Below are positions 50,901 through 61,390 of a DNA stretch of 64,000 nucleotides, piece after piece. The notes under the pieces were generated by a model. It was not told the origin of the DNA and made no database searches. It saw nothing but the letters and a program-made list of their open reading frames with translations. A program made the translations under genes and the position numbers. Origin of the DNA: Hydractinia symbiolongicarpus (taxonomy: Eukaryota; Cnidaria; Hydrozoa; Anthoathecata; Hydractiniidae); assembly GCF_029227915.1 (NCBI RefSeq), contig NC_079878.1, positions 8,744,001 through 8,808,000 of the forward strand. Reading direction: 5' to 3'. The first letter of the stretch is position 1, and every line of letters begins with the position of its first letter.

Positions 50901-50945
50901 CATTCAACAAGGAGAGAATTTGATACTGTGCATCGTAAAGACTAA
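44917..50945 (+). CDS. Secreted two-domain helical protein, cytokine-like architecture, at least eight phase-0 exons
   Basis: Exons: 44917-45096, 45203-45292, 47471-47596, 48248-48490, 49326-49406, 49543-49641, 50363-50506, 50727-50945 (TAA). Every junction is GT/AG and in phase 0, giving about 393 codons. The first exon has a hydrophobic stretch (IFVLALIIIILAVNHVQS) like a signal peptide; its ATG is not resolved, so the 5' end is partial. The rest is mainly amphipathic helix with widely spaced cysteines and four N-glycosylation sequons (NQS, NFT, NHT, NIS). Two halves look alike: each starts with a cysteine before a helix, and each ends in a helix split by an intron just before a cysteine (KIQKLIK|RHLRKGC and KLRAMLK|NLQTC). 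Phase-0 introns between helices and cysteine ties are usual in helical cytokines, so I infer two four-helix-like bundles. No family match is claimed. Confidence 0.65.
47014..47241 (+). CDS. Alternative or paralogous terminal exon with stop, within the helical-protein locus
   Basis: An acceptor (CGTCTCCATAG) opens a phase-0 frame of 75 codons ending in TAA at 47241, followed at once by AATAAA-like sequence. It carries four cysteines (MCQDCNFTCRSH, SKECIDQL) and a helical middle. Its phase would let it follow the exon at 45203-45292 directly, making a short isoform of about 165 residues. Alternatively it ends a separate upstream gene, and the exons from 47471 belong to a tandem paralogue whose first exon I could not find. 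A weak extra exon candidate at about 46164-46256 (EWKIIFTTSRYSNFKYEHES) lies between. Confidence 0.45.
   Translation, partial: AQTFSVTFRKWRKMCQDCNFTCRSHFQIKVSKECIDQLTRITVQHLKNKIDFAGFSLITVPILTAEAILGKNRDK
48868..49102. mobile_element. Foldback MITE carrying internal TTAGGG repeats
   Basis: The inner arms are perfect (GTATATTCGTACGCACTTT, 48893-48911, against 49054-49072). The outer arms pair imperfectly out to TTATGTTGC (48868) and GCAACATAA (49102). Between them are three and a half tandem TTAGGG units (about 48965-48988). It lies in an intron of the helical-protein gene, between the exons at 48248-48490 and 49326-49406. Confidence 0.65.
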
Positions 50946-51057
50946 AGACAGAGCAAAATTATTTTTAATAACAAATAAATTATAGTGTATTTTTAGTTTA
51001 TTTATTTATTTAACTTATATTTTATATCTTAGTTTATTAGAACTAATTTTTAGATCT

Positions 51058-51154
51058 TTTTAGTCCTTTTTAGACCGCATTGCGTGCTTCTCGCTACTTG
51101 CGGTACCATTTTGTGTGACAGACGGACATACGTATACAAGTATTATAATATAGA
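51058..51154 (-). mobile_element. Helitron-like element, truncated copy
   Basis: Matches the 5' two-thirds of the elements at 34469 and 60677 in reverse (GACCGCATTGCGTGCTTCTCGC ... ATTATAATATAGA). Its terminal GA (TC on the element strand) is intact at 51153-51154; its 3' hairpin end is missing. Confidence 0.6.
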
Positions 51155-51330
51155 CTAGTCGTTGCCCGTTGAAAAATCCACGGGTTCACCCGTCCTTTAT
51201 AATTATCCGTCGCAACAAAGTGGGTAGAAATATATCGCATTTGATATTCGTGTTTCTGTAACATCATTTTCTAACTCAGCAGGGGTCTGCGCAGAGACAG
51301 ACAGACAGAATACGGCTATTATTAAAGAGA
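51155..51330 (-). mobile_element. Helitron-like element of a second subfamily, inserted at the edge of the first
   Basis: The plus strand starts CTAGTCGTTGCCCG, with a hairpin CCCGTTGAAAAATCCACGGG, and ends ATTATTAAAGAGA. That is TC...CTAG on the minus strand. The preceding base (51154) is the A that ends the truncated copy, and the following base is T, so it went into the A/T junction left by the first insertion. A diverged relative is at 19060-19190. Confidence 0.6.
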
Positions 51331-54300
51331 TATGAATTTGAAATGATTTTGGTCAAAAACGTGTTATTTTCAAATGACAAGGTCATTAAAAACATTTATT
51401 CTTATAGCGAGCTATAAAAAACAATACTATAGCTTTTGTGTTCAGAAAGTTCTTACGATCTCCTAGGTAATCAATAGCCATATCAATCTCGTCCGAATAA
51501 AGGTGTTTGAAGAAGTCCTGTATTGTTGTTAAGGATATTCACCCTCATTGCCTTAAAATAAATCAGAAGTTAATCTTGTCAGGAGTTTATGAGAAATGTT
51601 GCTAGCCACACAATCTAAAACGTATACAAAATTTTTTTAGGACAAGTTAAGGACACTTGCTTTATCCGGTATATTACATGGAGGAGGAAGATATTTTTTT
51701 TAAAATCTTGTAAGTAATTTGTAAGTAAGACAGCTTTACTTACTGAGCTGCAATCCTCAAACCACACAAATGACAAAAATCTTCTTTCAGATAAGCCCTA
51801 TATCAAAATATATAATGTGAGTTAAATAAATAAGCTTCAACTTGTTTTTTCAAGGCGAAAAACTTTTTATCAAATGATTCCAAACCGTTTAACCCCGGTG
51901 GGAATTTTAGTTTTGATAGCAAAAGAACATACTTTTGGTTCAAGTTAAACGTCTTACAACTGTTGTAAATATAGAAATAATGACTTGGCATGCGGTATGG
52001 TAGGTTATAAACTGGTTTAATGAAATAGACGCAAAAAACAATTTGACCTGTAATCCCAGCTTCAGAGTTACCTCTGGCTAAAAAGTAGAAGTAGCTAAAT
52101 ACAGTTACCTACAACAGGATTTTCAAATAATCTTTCTTAAGCTAAATGCAGGATGCTTTCTTAATTACACTTACAATTGTGCAAATTTCATAAAAACTTA
52201 TTCAGCAAAATAAAATTGCTCACTGATTTTTTAATTGGATGGGCTAACGACGGATTGTTTGTTTCCTGTGTTTTTATTAAAACCTAAGTTGCAATAATTT
52301 CTCTTTAGAGCGGGCATTACACCTATACGCATGTGCAACATAGTTTACTAGTACTAAGCGTTTAGTCCGGTGTCACTATTAATTTTTGAAACTTTCACGA
52401 AACTCATTCTGCAAAATAAAAAATGTTTACCGCTTGTTTTTGTATTGACGGGGGTAACAATGAGTTGCTTTTTTATTTCGGCTAAATATGCAGAAAAGTT
52501 ATTTTTTGAAAAATATATTATGCAATAAACGCTAAAATGTTTACTGCACTTAGCCCGATTGACGACATACTGCATACCTGTACTAATTGCTCCACCTGAA
52601 AACGTGGCACAGTTTAAGTGTTAGGCGCACCACCGAGCGTTCAACGCCAGATCACACAGTTACTTGTGGCTAGCCCGCAACAGTTAGTACTTTTCAAGCG
52701 TTTGGATTCAACAAAATAAAGCTAAGATTCTGATCTTGAATCCTAAGTTCACACTGAACGTTGGCAAGTGAACTATAACAAGTTCAAAATGCTTGAATGC
52801 AATTACTTGTGGTGGCGAACTTCGAAACCAGTTATCTTGTCTCAATACGTTTAGATCAAGATTAAAGTGTTATGTCTGCTTTAAGATGTTCTGGGTGTAT
52901 AATTTTAAAACGTTTATCAATTTATGCTTCTAAGATTTTTATCATATACAGGGATGTACAAAAAGTTGTTTAGAAAAGTTGTTTAAAAGTGGAACAAGAT
53001 ATAAATGACAAATAATACCTTAATTTTGGAAAATTGAAGTAAATACTTTGCATAGTTCTGTTATTGTCATGATGGATTTTCTATTAAATTAAAACACATT
53101 TCTCTGTTATAAAGAGAAGACTAGAAAAGGCGCAGGACTTAATTCATGCGAGTTTTGTAAATTAGTTCCTGTGAAAATCTTAGAAATTTCGCTATTCGCT
53201 ATATTCACAAAAATTAAATCCCAATAAACTTGGATTAATATTTCCTATTTAAAGAAGATTTATGCAAGAAACTTAAGTCACGTGACCACAAAACATCTCA
53301 AAATCCGCTAGCGGTATTTACGAAGTAACGCGTCTGGCTCAAACTAGGAGCCGGTCGTATACCTACCCAAACATAAATTGTTAAATTCTCATGTGAAACA
53401 AAAGAAATATACTTTCTTGTGGGCAGATAGCTTTTTTTAATGATGACATTTGTGTAATCCGGATAATAATATTGAATACGGGTCCGCAATGAAAGAAAAA
53501 AATTGCCTTCAAACTTTCATCTGTTGTGAAATGATGTATGTGCAGTCGAAAACTAAGATTATCGCCTGAATTTTCAAACTTTAGAATATGTAGAAAATTT
53601 TTTTGGATAAATTTTCAAATATGTCTATTATTTTCCTGTGAATTTTCAATTTGTGTGTGCCTTTCCAACTTTTGGCTAAAAATGTTTCTCGGGGAAGAAA
53701 GACAAAAAGACGCCGCCATTTTGTTTTTACCCGGCTCAGTTTTGTATGAATTTTTTTATATTTACATAGCCTTCCTTTAGAAATATTACTTCAAGAGGTT
53801 TTTCAGGGATTATTGCGACCGGTGTGGTTTTTCTATTTGTTTTACCTACTAGTTAGGAAAGTTTTTTTAACTAGATGTAGCTAGCTACATCTAAATGCTT
53901 AGAGCTAGCTACCTGAGTGTTAGAGCCATCTGCAACAGTCCCGACACACAAAACACTTTATGGTTGGAGGAAGCAGTTGCATTATTCGTATTTACAGGAT
54001 TTTTTAAGGCTGCTGCATATATATATTTGCATCGGATAACCGGTAATTAAACAACAATCATTTTCCTACAGGTATACCTTTATCTCAATTGACCAACTAC
54101 CTTGTACCGCACCGAGTATCATTGAGTGGTACTGAAAACATTTTATGGACATTTTGAGTTCGTTTTAAGATGTAAAACTCTCCTTTTTAATCTATTTTTA
54201 TGATAAACAGACAGACCAAGTAACTGAACTATAGTTGTCAGATTGATTACTGTTGAACTGTTTACTGTCCATTTCTCCTTTGCGTCAGATCTATTTTACT

Positions 54301-55802
54301 TTTTGTTGAATTGTTGTTTTATATTTTGATGCACACATATTAAAAGTTGTTTTGTGTTAATTTTTATAACTAATAATTTCTATATATTATATATGTAAAA
54401 TGAAGTTGTTGTCTTTAAAATACACATTTCCATTACATGACATAACTAAAACATTTAAATAGTTTTTAAAGTCTCATTCAACTTTCCAAGTTCTCACATA
54501 TCATTTTTTGTGTAAATATGTGCTACTCTGCAAAATCCTGCTTAGTCTGCAAAATACACATTTTGATCATGTGACATATCGAAACGTGTAAAATATTTTT
54601 CTATTGTCATAGTTAATAGAAGCTAATGCATTTTTATAATTCTTATAATTCCCATAATTCGGTCTGGAAAATACACGTTTTGGTCATGGAACATGTCCAA
54701 TTTTATCATAAATTACTTACAAGACTATTTTTTTACATACCTACCAATTTTTAGAACTCAGGTTGTTGAAAAAATATTTTATGTGAGTATTTCTAAACAT
54801 TACTACTTTTTCTCTTTTCAAAATGCATTTTTTTATAACTTCCAACAACAGTTTTCAGGACTAAGGCTTGTTTTCCTCATTTAAAAGTGTAATAACTTTA
54901 GATTAGTTTGGACCCCTCATTTTTTCTATTTTTCGATGCTATTCCAAATAGTTGAAACTTGATGGATAATTTGAACATTAACATTTTTATTCTGATTTGC
55001 CTAGTGTATGCGAATTTTAACTTCAGGAGCCTTGTTTTATGTTTCCTACATAAAAAGCTCAAAAATAGGACTCGCTAACATCACGATTATTAAATTTTAT
55101 TTTTAAAAAAATTTCTCGCGAAAATTTACTCCCTTTAGGTATATGAGGCTGACGCCACATATGCTAAAAGTTATTGTCAAAAGTTTATTTAATATGTACA
55201 GGTTTTCAGGGTTTCACTTAAAGAATATTTTTTGTGCTAATCATAAACTAGTTATCGCACATACCTCGTTAAATATACTTAAGGCTAGTAAAATAATTTT
55301 CTACAAAATTTGAAGAACTCTAAAATTATATGCCATATTTCACTCAACACCGATAACTATTATAATACAAATGTAAATTTTTTTTATCAAAAATGTTGGA
55401 GCCTTAACGAGTTAATAAATTATGACTAATTAATTAGTTAAAATGTCACTGAAAGTATCTCCTAGCAAATATTGACAAAACTGTATTCAGAGTAATAGAA
55501 CTTTGAGAATTTGAACACAAAACGCGATAGTAGTGTGTAAGTTATTATTAGTCATCATCCGGAAAATGACTTTTTATTTTAATGTGACAAACCAAGTTAG
55601 TGACTTACAACACAACTCGAGGGAATTTATGTGGATAATATCGCCTCACTCTAAGTGACTACACTTACCCATTCACCCAGCCCCACACATCCCACTTCTT
55701 CCTATACCCCGGTATGGATGCAAATAATAAATTATTATGAATGAAGAACTAACATAAATAATTTCCTTAAAGAATACAGAAATTGACCTCAATGACTTTC
55801 AT
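51331..55802. other. Mostly non-coding, with candidate minus-strand exons
   Basis: Two minus-strand candidates join in phase 0: 51797-51744 (GLSERRFLSFVWFEDCSS, donor GTAAGT) and 51517-51457 (DFFKHLYSDEIDMAIDYLGD, donor GTAAGA). No start or end exon was found; another frame of the first is also open. 54418-54710 has three diverged copies of an AAAATACACATTTTGATCATG segment about 115-135 bases apart. A perfect 22-base palindrome, TAGATGTAGCT and its complement, is at 53872-53893. Nothing else noted. Confidence 0.3.
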
Positions 55803-57002
55803 TTATATCAATTTTGTGTGATAAAATAACACAAAATTCAATGACAACAATAACAAATTCATTGAATAGACTAATTCTACAAAGTTAAAAAATAAAGGAA
55901 ACACAAATCCACACAACATGAATCCAATTTTACCAGCCAATGCAAAAAGCGCTGAAAATAGCGTCACGCTCTCATTTAGCCTCCATAATTCTGGTATCAA
56001 AACGGCATCATCGAGAAAATAAACCACTGACAAGATAATTATTGATACAAATAGAAGTATTGTGCTAATAGTAACATCTGATATAACTGATGAACACCAA
56101 GCTAGTATAATTGAAATAAACCTTATTTTAATTGACATTGCTAGCAACATTTTCGGACCAATTTTCTGGACTACATATGGCAAGAATATGCTGCTGGCGG
56201 CTGATAAGATATATCGCGATAAGAAGATTAAAGTGAGTAATTTTTCCGACAAACGATACTTTTTGCCATATTCAACAACTGAGAAACTCATGATTTTCCA
56301 AGTTAGTGATGTCACAAAACTAGAATAAATTATTGCAGTAGTTTTTAATTTGTTTGAACCTGTTGATACATTTTCTCCTGACGTGGCACCTTGATTCTTA
56401 ACATAGCGTACAATGGCTTCTTGTCTATACAGTATAATGGTAAATGGAATGCTTACCAGGAACAAGATAGATGCATAAAATGTTGCCACAGTGCTCGACG
56501 ACAGTTGAAATAAAATTATATTAAAATTTAACCCAGGTGGAATTAATTGTGATGAGGAAGACGTCAAGCTGCCAGCTAATGTCGCAAATGTTAACAAATT
56601 CACTGCCTTTGTGTTGTCCGAGGTTTCCGTAACTCTATTAATTTCAAAGTGTGCAATAGGTTGAAAATTCTTCGATAATCCCAGTAAAAACAAAGAACAC
56701 ATTGTTAGAGAAGTGTCCCTTGTAACCGAATAAGTAAATAGAGCAAAAACTTTGATAACGGCTAATAACAACAGCATTCCTTTGACTTTACCTGTCCTGT
56801 CCACAATAATGGCTATTAGAGGATCTGCAACAAGGGAAATCAACCAAAATATCAATTCTCCAATGGCGAAATTGATTTGTGCTTTTCCCGGATCCATATC
56901 ATCAGCAAAATGAGGAAACATGAATATGGTTAGGGCTGTGATTTCAACACCTGACGCATATAAAATGAACACATGCAATGTAACATATGACAAATTCTTC
57001 AT
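55803..57002 (-). CDS. Major facilitator superfamily transporter, single exon
   Basis: A 399-residue frame with about 11-12 hydrophobic segments and a usual MFS length. Between the second and third segments lies ADPLIAIIVDRTGK (D60-P, D68-R69, G71-K72). This matches MFS loop motif A in the form found in the GPH-like group (MFSD2, MFSD12 and MFSD13A relatives: DP...DR.G+). Such proteins move small solutes or lipids across membranes; the substrate cannot be told. The coding part has no intron. An acceptor (ATATTTTCAG) about 15 bases before the ATG suggests an intron in the 5' untranslated region. The start is the first ATG of the frame and gives a short cytosolic N-terminus. Confidence 0.8.
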   Translation of the reverse strand: MKNLSYVTLHVFILYASGVEITALTIFMFPHFADDMDPGKAQINFAIGELIFWLISLVADPLIAIIVDRTGKVKGMLLLLAVIKVFALFTYSVTRDTSLTMCSLFLLGLSKNFQPIAHFEINRVTETSDNTKAVNLLTFATLAGSLTSSSSQLIPPGLNFNIILFQLSSSTVATFYASILFLVSIPFTIILYRQEAIVRYVKNQGATSGENVSTGSNKLKTTAIIYSSFVTSLTWKIMSFSVVEYGKKYRLSEKLLTLIFLSRYILSAASSIFLPYVVQKIGPKMLLAMSIKIRFISIILAWCSSVISDVTISTILLFVSIIILSVVYFLDDAVLIPELWRLNESVTLFSALFALAGKIGFMLCGFVFPLFFNFVELVYSMNLLLLSLNFVLFYHTKLI

Positions 57003-59125
57003 TACTTGATAATTCTACTGAAAATATATGAAGAGAAAATTATTAAAGTATTATTGAAAATATGGTGCTGAGTGAGATATGTAACAATATAAACATACGC
57101 ACTAGCTTCCAAAGCGCTGCAACTATTTACAACTGTACAAAATAAAATGTTATTGTTTTTTATAAAAATAAGCTCACTCTATCTCTTTATTAATACCTGT
57201 TCTGTTTGTTCAAAAACTACAGGATCATATTTTTTACCGGCTTTGTTTTGATTTTTTGCCCGCACTAGACAGTTTTCGAAAAGTAAAAGATCTCATTATT
57301 CATTTATATCATGTGTATATACTTGACATATATTTGTGTGTTTCTGATATAAGCTCCTAGGAGGAGAACGGAGGCCTCATAGGACTGGCCTTTTAAATTC
57401 TAAATGTTAATAAGGAAACTGCTTTTTCTTATTAAGCAAGGCAAAACTCTAAAAGTCAACAAACGGCCTATTTTGCTCGGCATGCTTGCTTATCTGTTTA
57501 TCCGCATTCTTTTACTGGTTTGCATATATTAATACTGTAATAATTTTCAAGAACATAATTTATCAATTTGCAGCCTTTAGTGATTATAGCAAGCTAACAA
57601 AATCCAGTTTGTTAATGCAATTTTGTTTCAGCTGACACCATATTATCAGTCAGACATTATCATTCTGACTTCTTTTTTAAGATATCCATTTCCTAACCAG
57701 GCTGTGAAGTTACATTTGTTTTCTAAATTGGCTAGCTCATTAGAGTGTAATTACAGTAGCGACCTGCCTGTATGAGGTTTTAGACTTTATAACCATGCTG
57801 GTAGGTTTGTGTTCATCGCCCTGAAGTTCAAAGACCTATACCTTACCATACGGCTTTGCACTTTGTTAAGTGATTAGCATGTCAGTGAAAATCTTAGCAC
57901 ATAGATGAAGTTTTTGAGTGGGATTTATTTTTCTAGCCAGGCATGTAGTTAAACTGCATGAAATACACTATTTTATTATATAAATTGTAAATTGTATGTT
58001 AAAGTTTTCCCCAACTCTTTTAGACATTTTATTACCGAAAATATGATGAGATTCTTACCTGTTAGTTCAATTTGAAAGTTAATTTTCTGTCTGCACTTTT
58101 TGTTATTCAAGTTATTGAGTTTTAAACCCTTATCTTTCGTTTGTCAAAAGTACACGATTTTATACATTTTCTTAACTTTGTTTCAAGCTCTACGCAATAG
58201 AGACACAATGGGTAAAGAAATTCTTGACGTCAGCAAAATGTTTAAATCCTTATATCTTCTTAGTTTTGCATTGAAAGAACATTATCCTTTAGCTACCTTT
58301 TCTTTATCGGTCTTTAAAGCTCTTCACAATAAAGGGAAATGTTTTTGAAAAAAACATTTTTATAAACCTCCTGCCCTTTCCATTGTTCTTCTGCCTAAGT
58401 GGATTTTTCGTGGGCTTATCAACTACTCTTATATACCAATGCTTTTCCTCTTTCTTTGATAGGCAAAGTATATGTGTTTCTTTTAGTTTAAGAAATAACT
58501 GCATTTAAAATATCACATTTGCTAAACTTTTATTTTTAATCTAGGCAAATTCTTTTGGCAAATCCATTGTTTAGCTTAGAAATTTGATTGTACAAAAGTC
58601 ACGGGTTATTAACTTTTGTTGCTCTCTCAGTGACAAAGTACAAGCCATTAACATTGTTATTAAAACCACCGTCTTATTTGTGTAAAACTATCTGATATGT
58701 GCGCTATTTTAAAGACGTTAACGGAAACAATTTAATAATGAGAAAAAATATAGTTTTTTGGTTTGTTATGTATTTTTTACTTTGCCTTTATTGAAATTAC
58801 CAAAATAAAAAAGAGGAAATGGAATTTAACACACTGTAAAGATGCGATCGAAGATAAACAGAAGCATAAAACCACGTTAAAAAATGGTAACGGATATTTT
58901 AAAAGCAACTTTTCTACCAAGAGCTTTACTGCCCGCAAATCCGTATTAAGTACTTCAAAAGTATTTCTGATTTTTAAACATCACAGTTTTCGTAATTTTT
59001 GCTTTTGTTGCGTCTGCGTTTCCTTGCGTTTCCTGTTCAATATTACAATAAATATGCTGCAAACATAAAGCAAGAAAAACAAACTTTTCGGTACCTTGCG
59101 CTGAGGTTATGCTTGCATTTATAGC
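57003..59125. other. 5' flank of the MFS gene, otherwise non-coding
   Basis: On the minus strand near 57290-57200 an open stretch (AGKKYDPVVFEQTEQ) ends at a donor GTATTA. Joining it to the MFS acceptor gives a stop before the ATG, so it could be a 5' untranslated exon or an exon of something else. A 101-codon frame at 58763 has no motif. Confidence 0.3.
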
Positions 59126-59861
59126 CTGATTCGCACTTGCTTGCGTCTGCGTCTGCGTCGTGAAGTACGCATGCGCAATAGCAGTTTCTTTAAGAGGAAC
59201 GCAAGAGTGAAGCAAGGAAAAACGCAAGCCGTTCACACTTACACAATAAACTTCAGCAATATGGATGGTGAAGAAGCACTGATTCTTTTTAACTATTTAC
59301 TTTTTTTCTCTCCCTATCTGTTTCTTATGTTTCGGAACGATTTTTCAGCGTTACTGGCTAAAAAAAATACATCAACATTGAATATGCTTTGTACTTTTCA
59401 TGTATATTCATATCATGTAGATTCAACATTGATTTTTTTCGAGAAATCTTATATGTTAAAAAAATTGTTTACTTACCATCTACTAAGTTTGCCTCTTCGG
59501 CTACATCCTTCCAAGCAAGTTTTTTCTTGTTTTTATCTTTAAAACTTTTGTCTTGTTAATGATTTGACACACGGGGTATTTTCTAACCGCTTCACTTATT
59601 CACTTCTTACAGTGAAATGATTTTTTTTTTAAATTCTTTTTCTCGAAATTTCATTGCGTGTCTTGCCCACATTGCGTTTTTGTGTTCACATTATAAAAAT
59701 ATGCCGCAAGAGTGAAGCAAAAGCAACGCAACGACGCAATATATAAAAAAAATCATATTCTTGTGTCGTTGCGTCGCTCTTGCGTCAGTTACTTCATTTA
59801 TGTACACACAGTGCGCAAGATTGACGCAGACGCAACGCAGACGCAAGTAAGTGTGAATCAG
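59126..59861. mobile_element. TIR element with GCGTCTGCG-rich ends, possibly Harbinger-related
   Basis: The inverted ends are CTGATTCGCACTTGCTTGCG (59126) and its near complement (ends 59861). Both continue into GCGTCTGCGT sub-repeats, with further inverted matches (GCAAGAGTGAAGCAA at about 59203 and 59705). Inside, a plus-strand frame includes MDGEEALILFNYLL, reminiscent of the start of Harbinger-type nuclease proteins, but it decays quickly. No clean target duplication; TTATGCTTGC occurs just outside both ends. Confidence 0.5.
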
Positions 59862-60199
59862 AATTATGTTTCGTTTATGCTTGCGTTAAGGGTGTGCAGT
59901 CTTTCTTCTTACGTTTTTGGTTTGCGTCAAAAATATGAGCCAGGGATACTTACTTAACTTAAGGATGGTTCGCTCTTTATCTTCAATTAAAACCTTTATG
60001 TACATCAAAAAAAACTTTAAAACAAAAAGAAGCTTTCATGACATTAAAACATAATGGTTATTTACTTACTTCCTCATTATGATTTTATTTTTTTCTAATT
60101 CGCTATGCTCAAGCGATAACGTGGTAGTTAGTAGTGCATTCGTTTTAATTATGTTTCTAAATATAGGGACGAAAGGATGTTTCAGAGATCTAAACTTTC

Positions 60200-60676
60200 A
60201 AAAACAGACAATAAAATACTAATGTCATCCTGCACATATCCATCTTTCGCCTTCTCGGATCCCCTCCATCCATGTCCTTTGAATAATCTTTCTGGTACTC
60301 CTCTATTTTCTGTTGCAGTTGCCCCACCTGATCTTAGACTTATTTAGGCTAGATTTTTTGTGATTTACGTTGCAAGATTTTATTGCCTTTTTAAAACATT
60401 CACGGACGTTAATGGCTCGTATTTTTTGGACTTTATCGTTCGTTTTTTCTTGAAGATGCCATGGCTCTAAAAATATACTCACTGCCTTCTTTTATTTCAA
60501 ACTTCGGAACATAAGTAAATAACTTAGAAAATGGACATAATTTTGTGCTAATTCTACTGATCAATACCCAAGCTCCATCACGATAAATATCTGTTTTGCT
60601 TTTTTGAATAAAAACTATTAGATTTTTTTTTAAGATTGAATCAGAAAGACGTAGATGAGGAAGAAACATATATTCA
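60200..60676 (-). pseudogene. DIRS-like tyrosine recombinase, C-terminal part
   Basis: Continues the recombinase after the Helitron-like insertion: QKSKTDIYRDGAWVLISR (about 60610-60555), then after a frame break SLRSGGAT (about 60325) and GHGW with a later DGYV. These correspond to the HxxR, H/W and tyrosine regions of the family. Stops and frameshifts show it is dead. Confidence 0.6.
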
Positions 60677-60822
60677 CTAGTCGTTAGCCCGTGGAAAAAT
60701 CCACGGGTTCGCCCGTCCTTTTTATACCGCATTGCGTGCGTCTCGCTACCTGCGCAGCTAAGCTACCATTTTGCGTGACAGACAGACGGACGGACAGACG
60801 TATACGGGTATTATAATATAGA
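60677..60822 (-). mobile_element. Helitron-like non-autonomous element, complete (146 bp)
   Basis: Reverse orientation: CTAGTCGTTAGCCCGTGG at the left (3' end with hairpin), ATTATAATATAGA at the right (5' TC end). Flanked by A (60676) and T (60823). Very similar to 34469-34612. It interrupts the recombinase of the DIRS-like element, so it is the younger insertion. Confidence 0.7.
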
Positions 60823-61129
60823 TAGTTCTAAGATTCTGTAAGCTATTAACAACAGATAACTGATCGTATAACTTAGATAAAAAGTCTACTGTCATTGGCC
60901 GTTTCTTGTTAACTTTGTGATCAGTCATGCGTTGTGCGGCTTCAAAGATGTTCTTAACAATGATTGTTTGACATGGGTCATTAAAACATGCAGTTGTATG
61001 GCATAAAAACAGCTTTCTATAAGCGGTAGGGAACGATTCTGCTGTGTTAAATTCAATAACAATAACGAAACATGGAACGGATCTGCTGGGAAACTTTTGT
61101 ACCTTAATTTTAACGTCCATTTTTCCCAA
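60823..61129 (-). pseudogene. DIRS-like tyrosine recombinase, N-terminal part
   Basis: Shows the DNA-binding segment of element-encoded recombinases (NIFEAAQRM, KKRPMTVDFLSKLYDQL, NLRT) up to the insertion point at 60823, where the frame runs into the Helitron-like sequence. Confidence 0.6.
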
Positions 61130-61390
61130 GTTTTACAATATTATTCATACTTTTTCAGAGTGTTTACTTCTCTACATCTTGCATACGTTTCTGAAATTGC
61201 TTCAACTAATTCTATTAGATTATTTTGTCGTGGGAATGATGTGATCAGGTGATTTCTGATAAAGTACAAAGTTTTAAAGCATTGAATAAACTCTAATTAC
61301 TTTAACAACATGTAAAGTCAATGCACACTGTTAATATTAGAGCTGATAATTAAATTGAGCCTACAAGGGATTGACTGTTCTTACCAAGTA

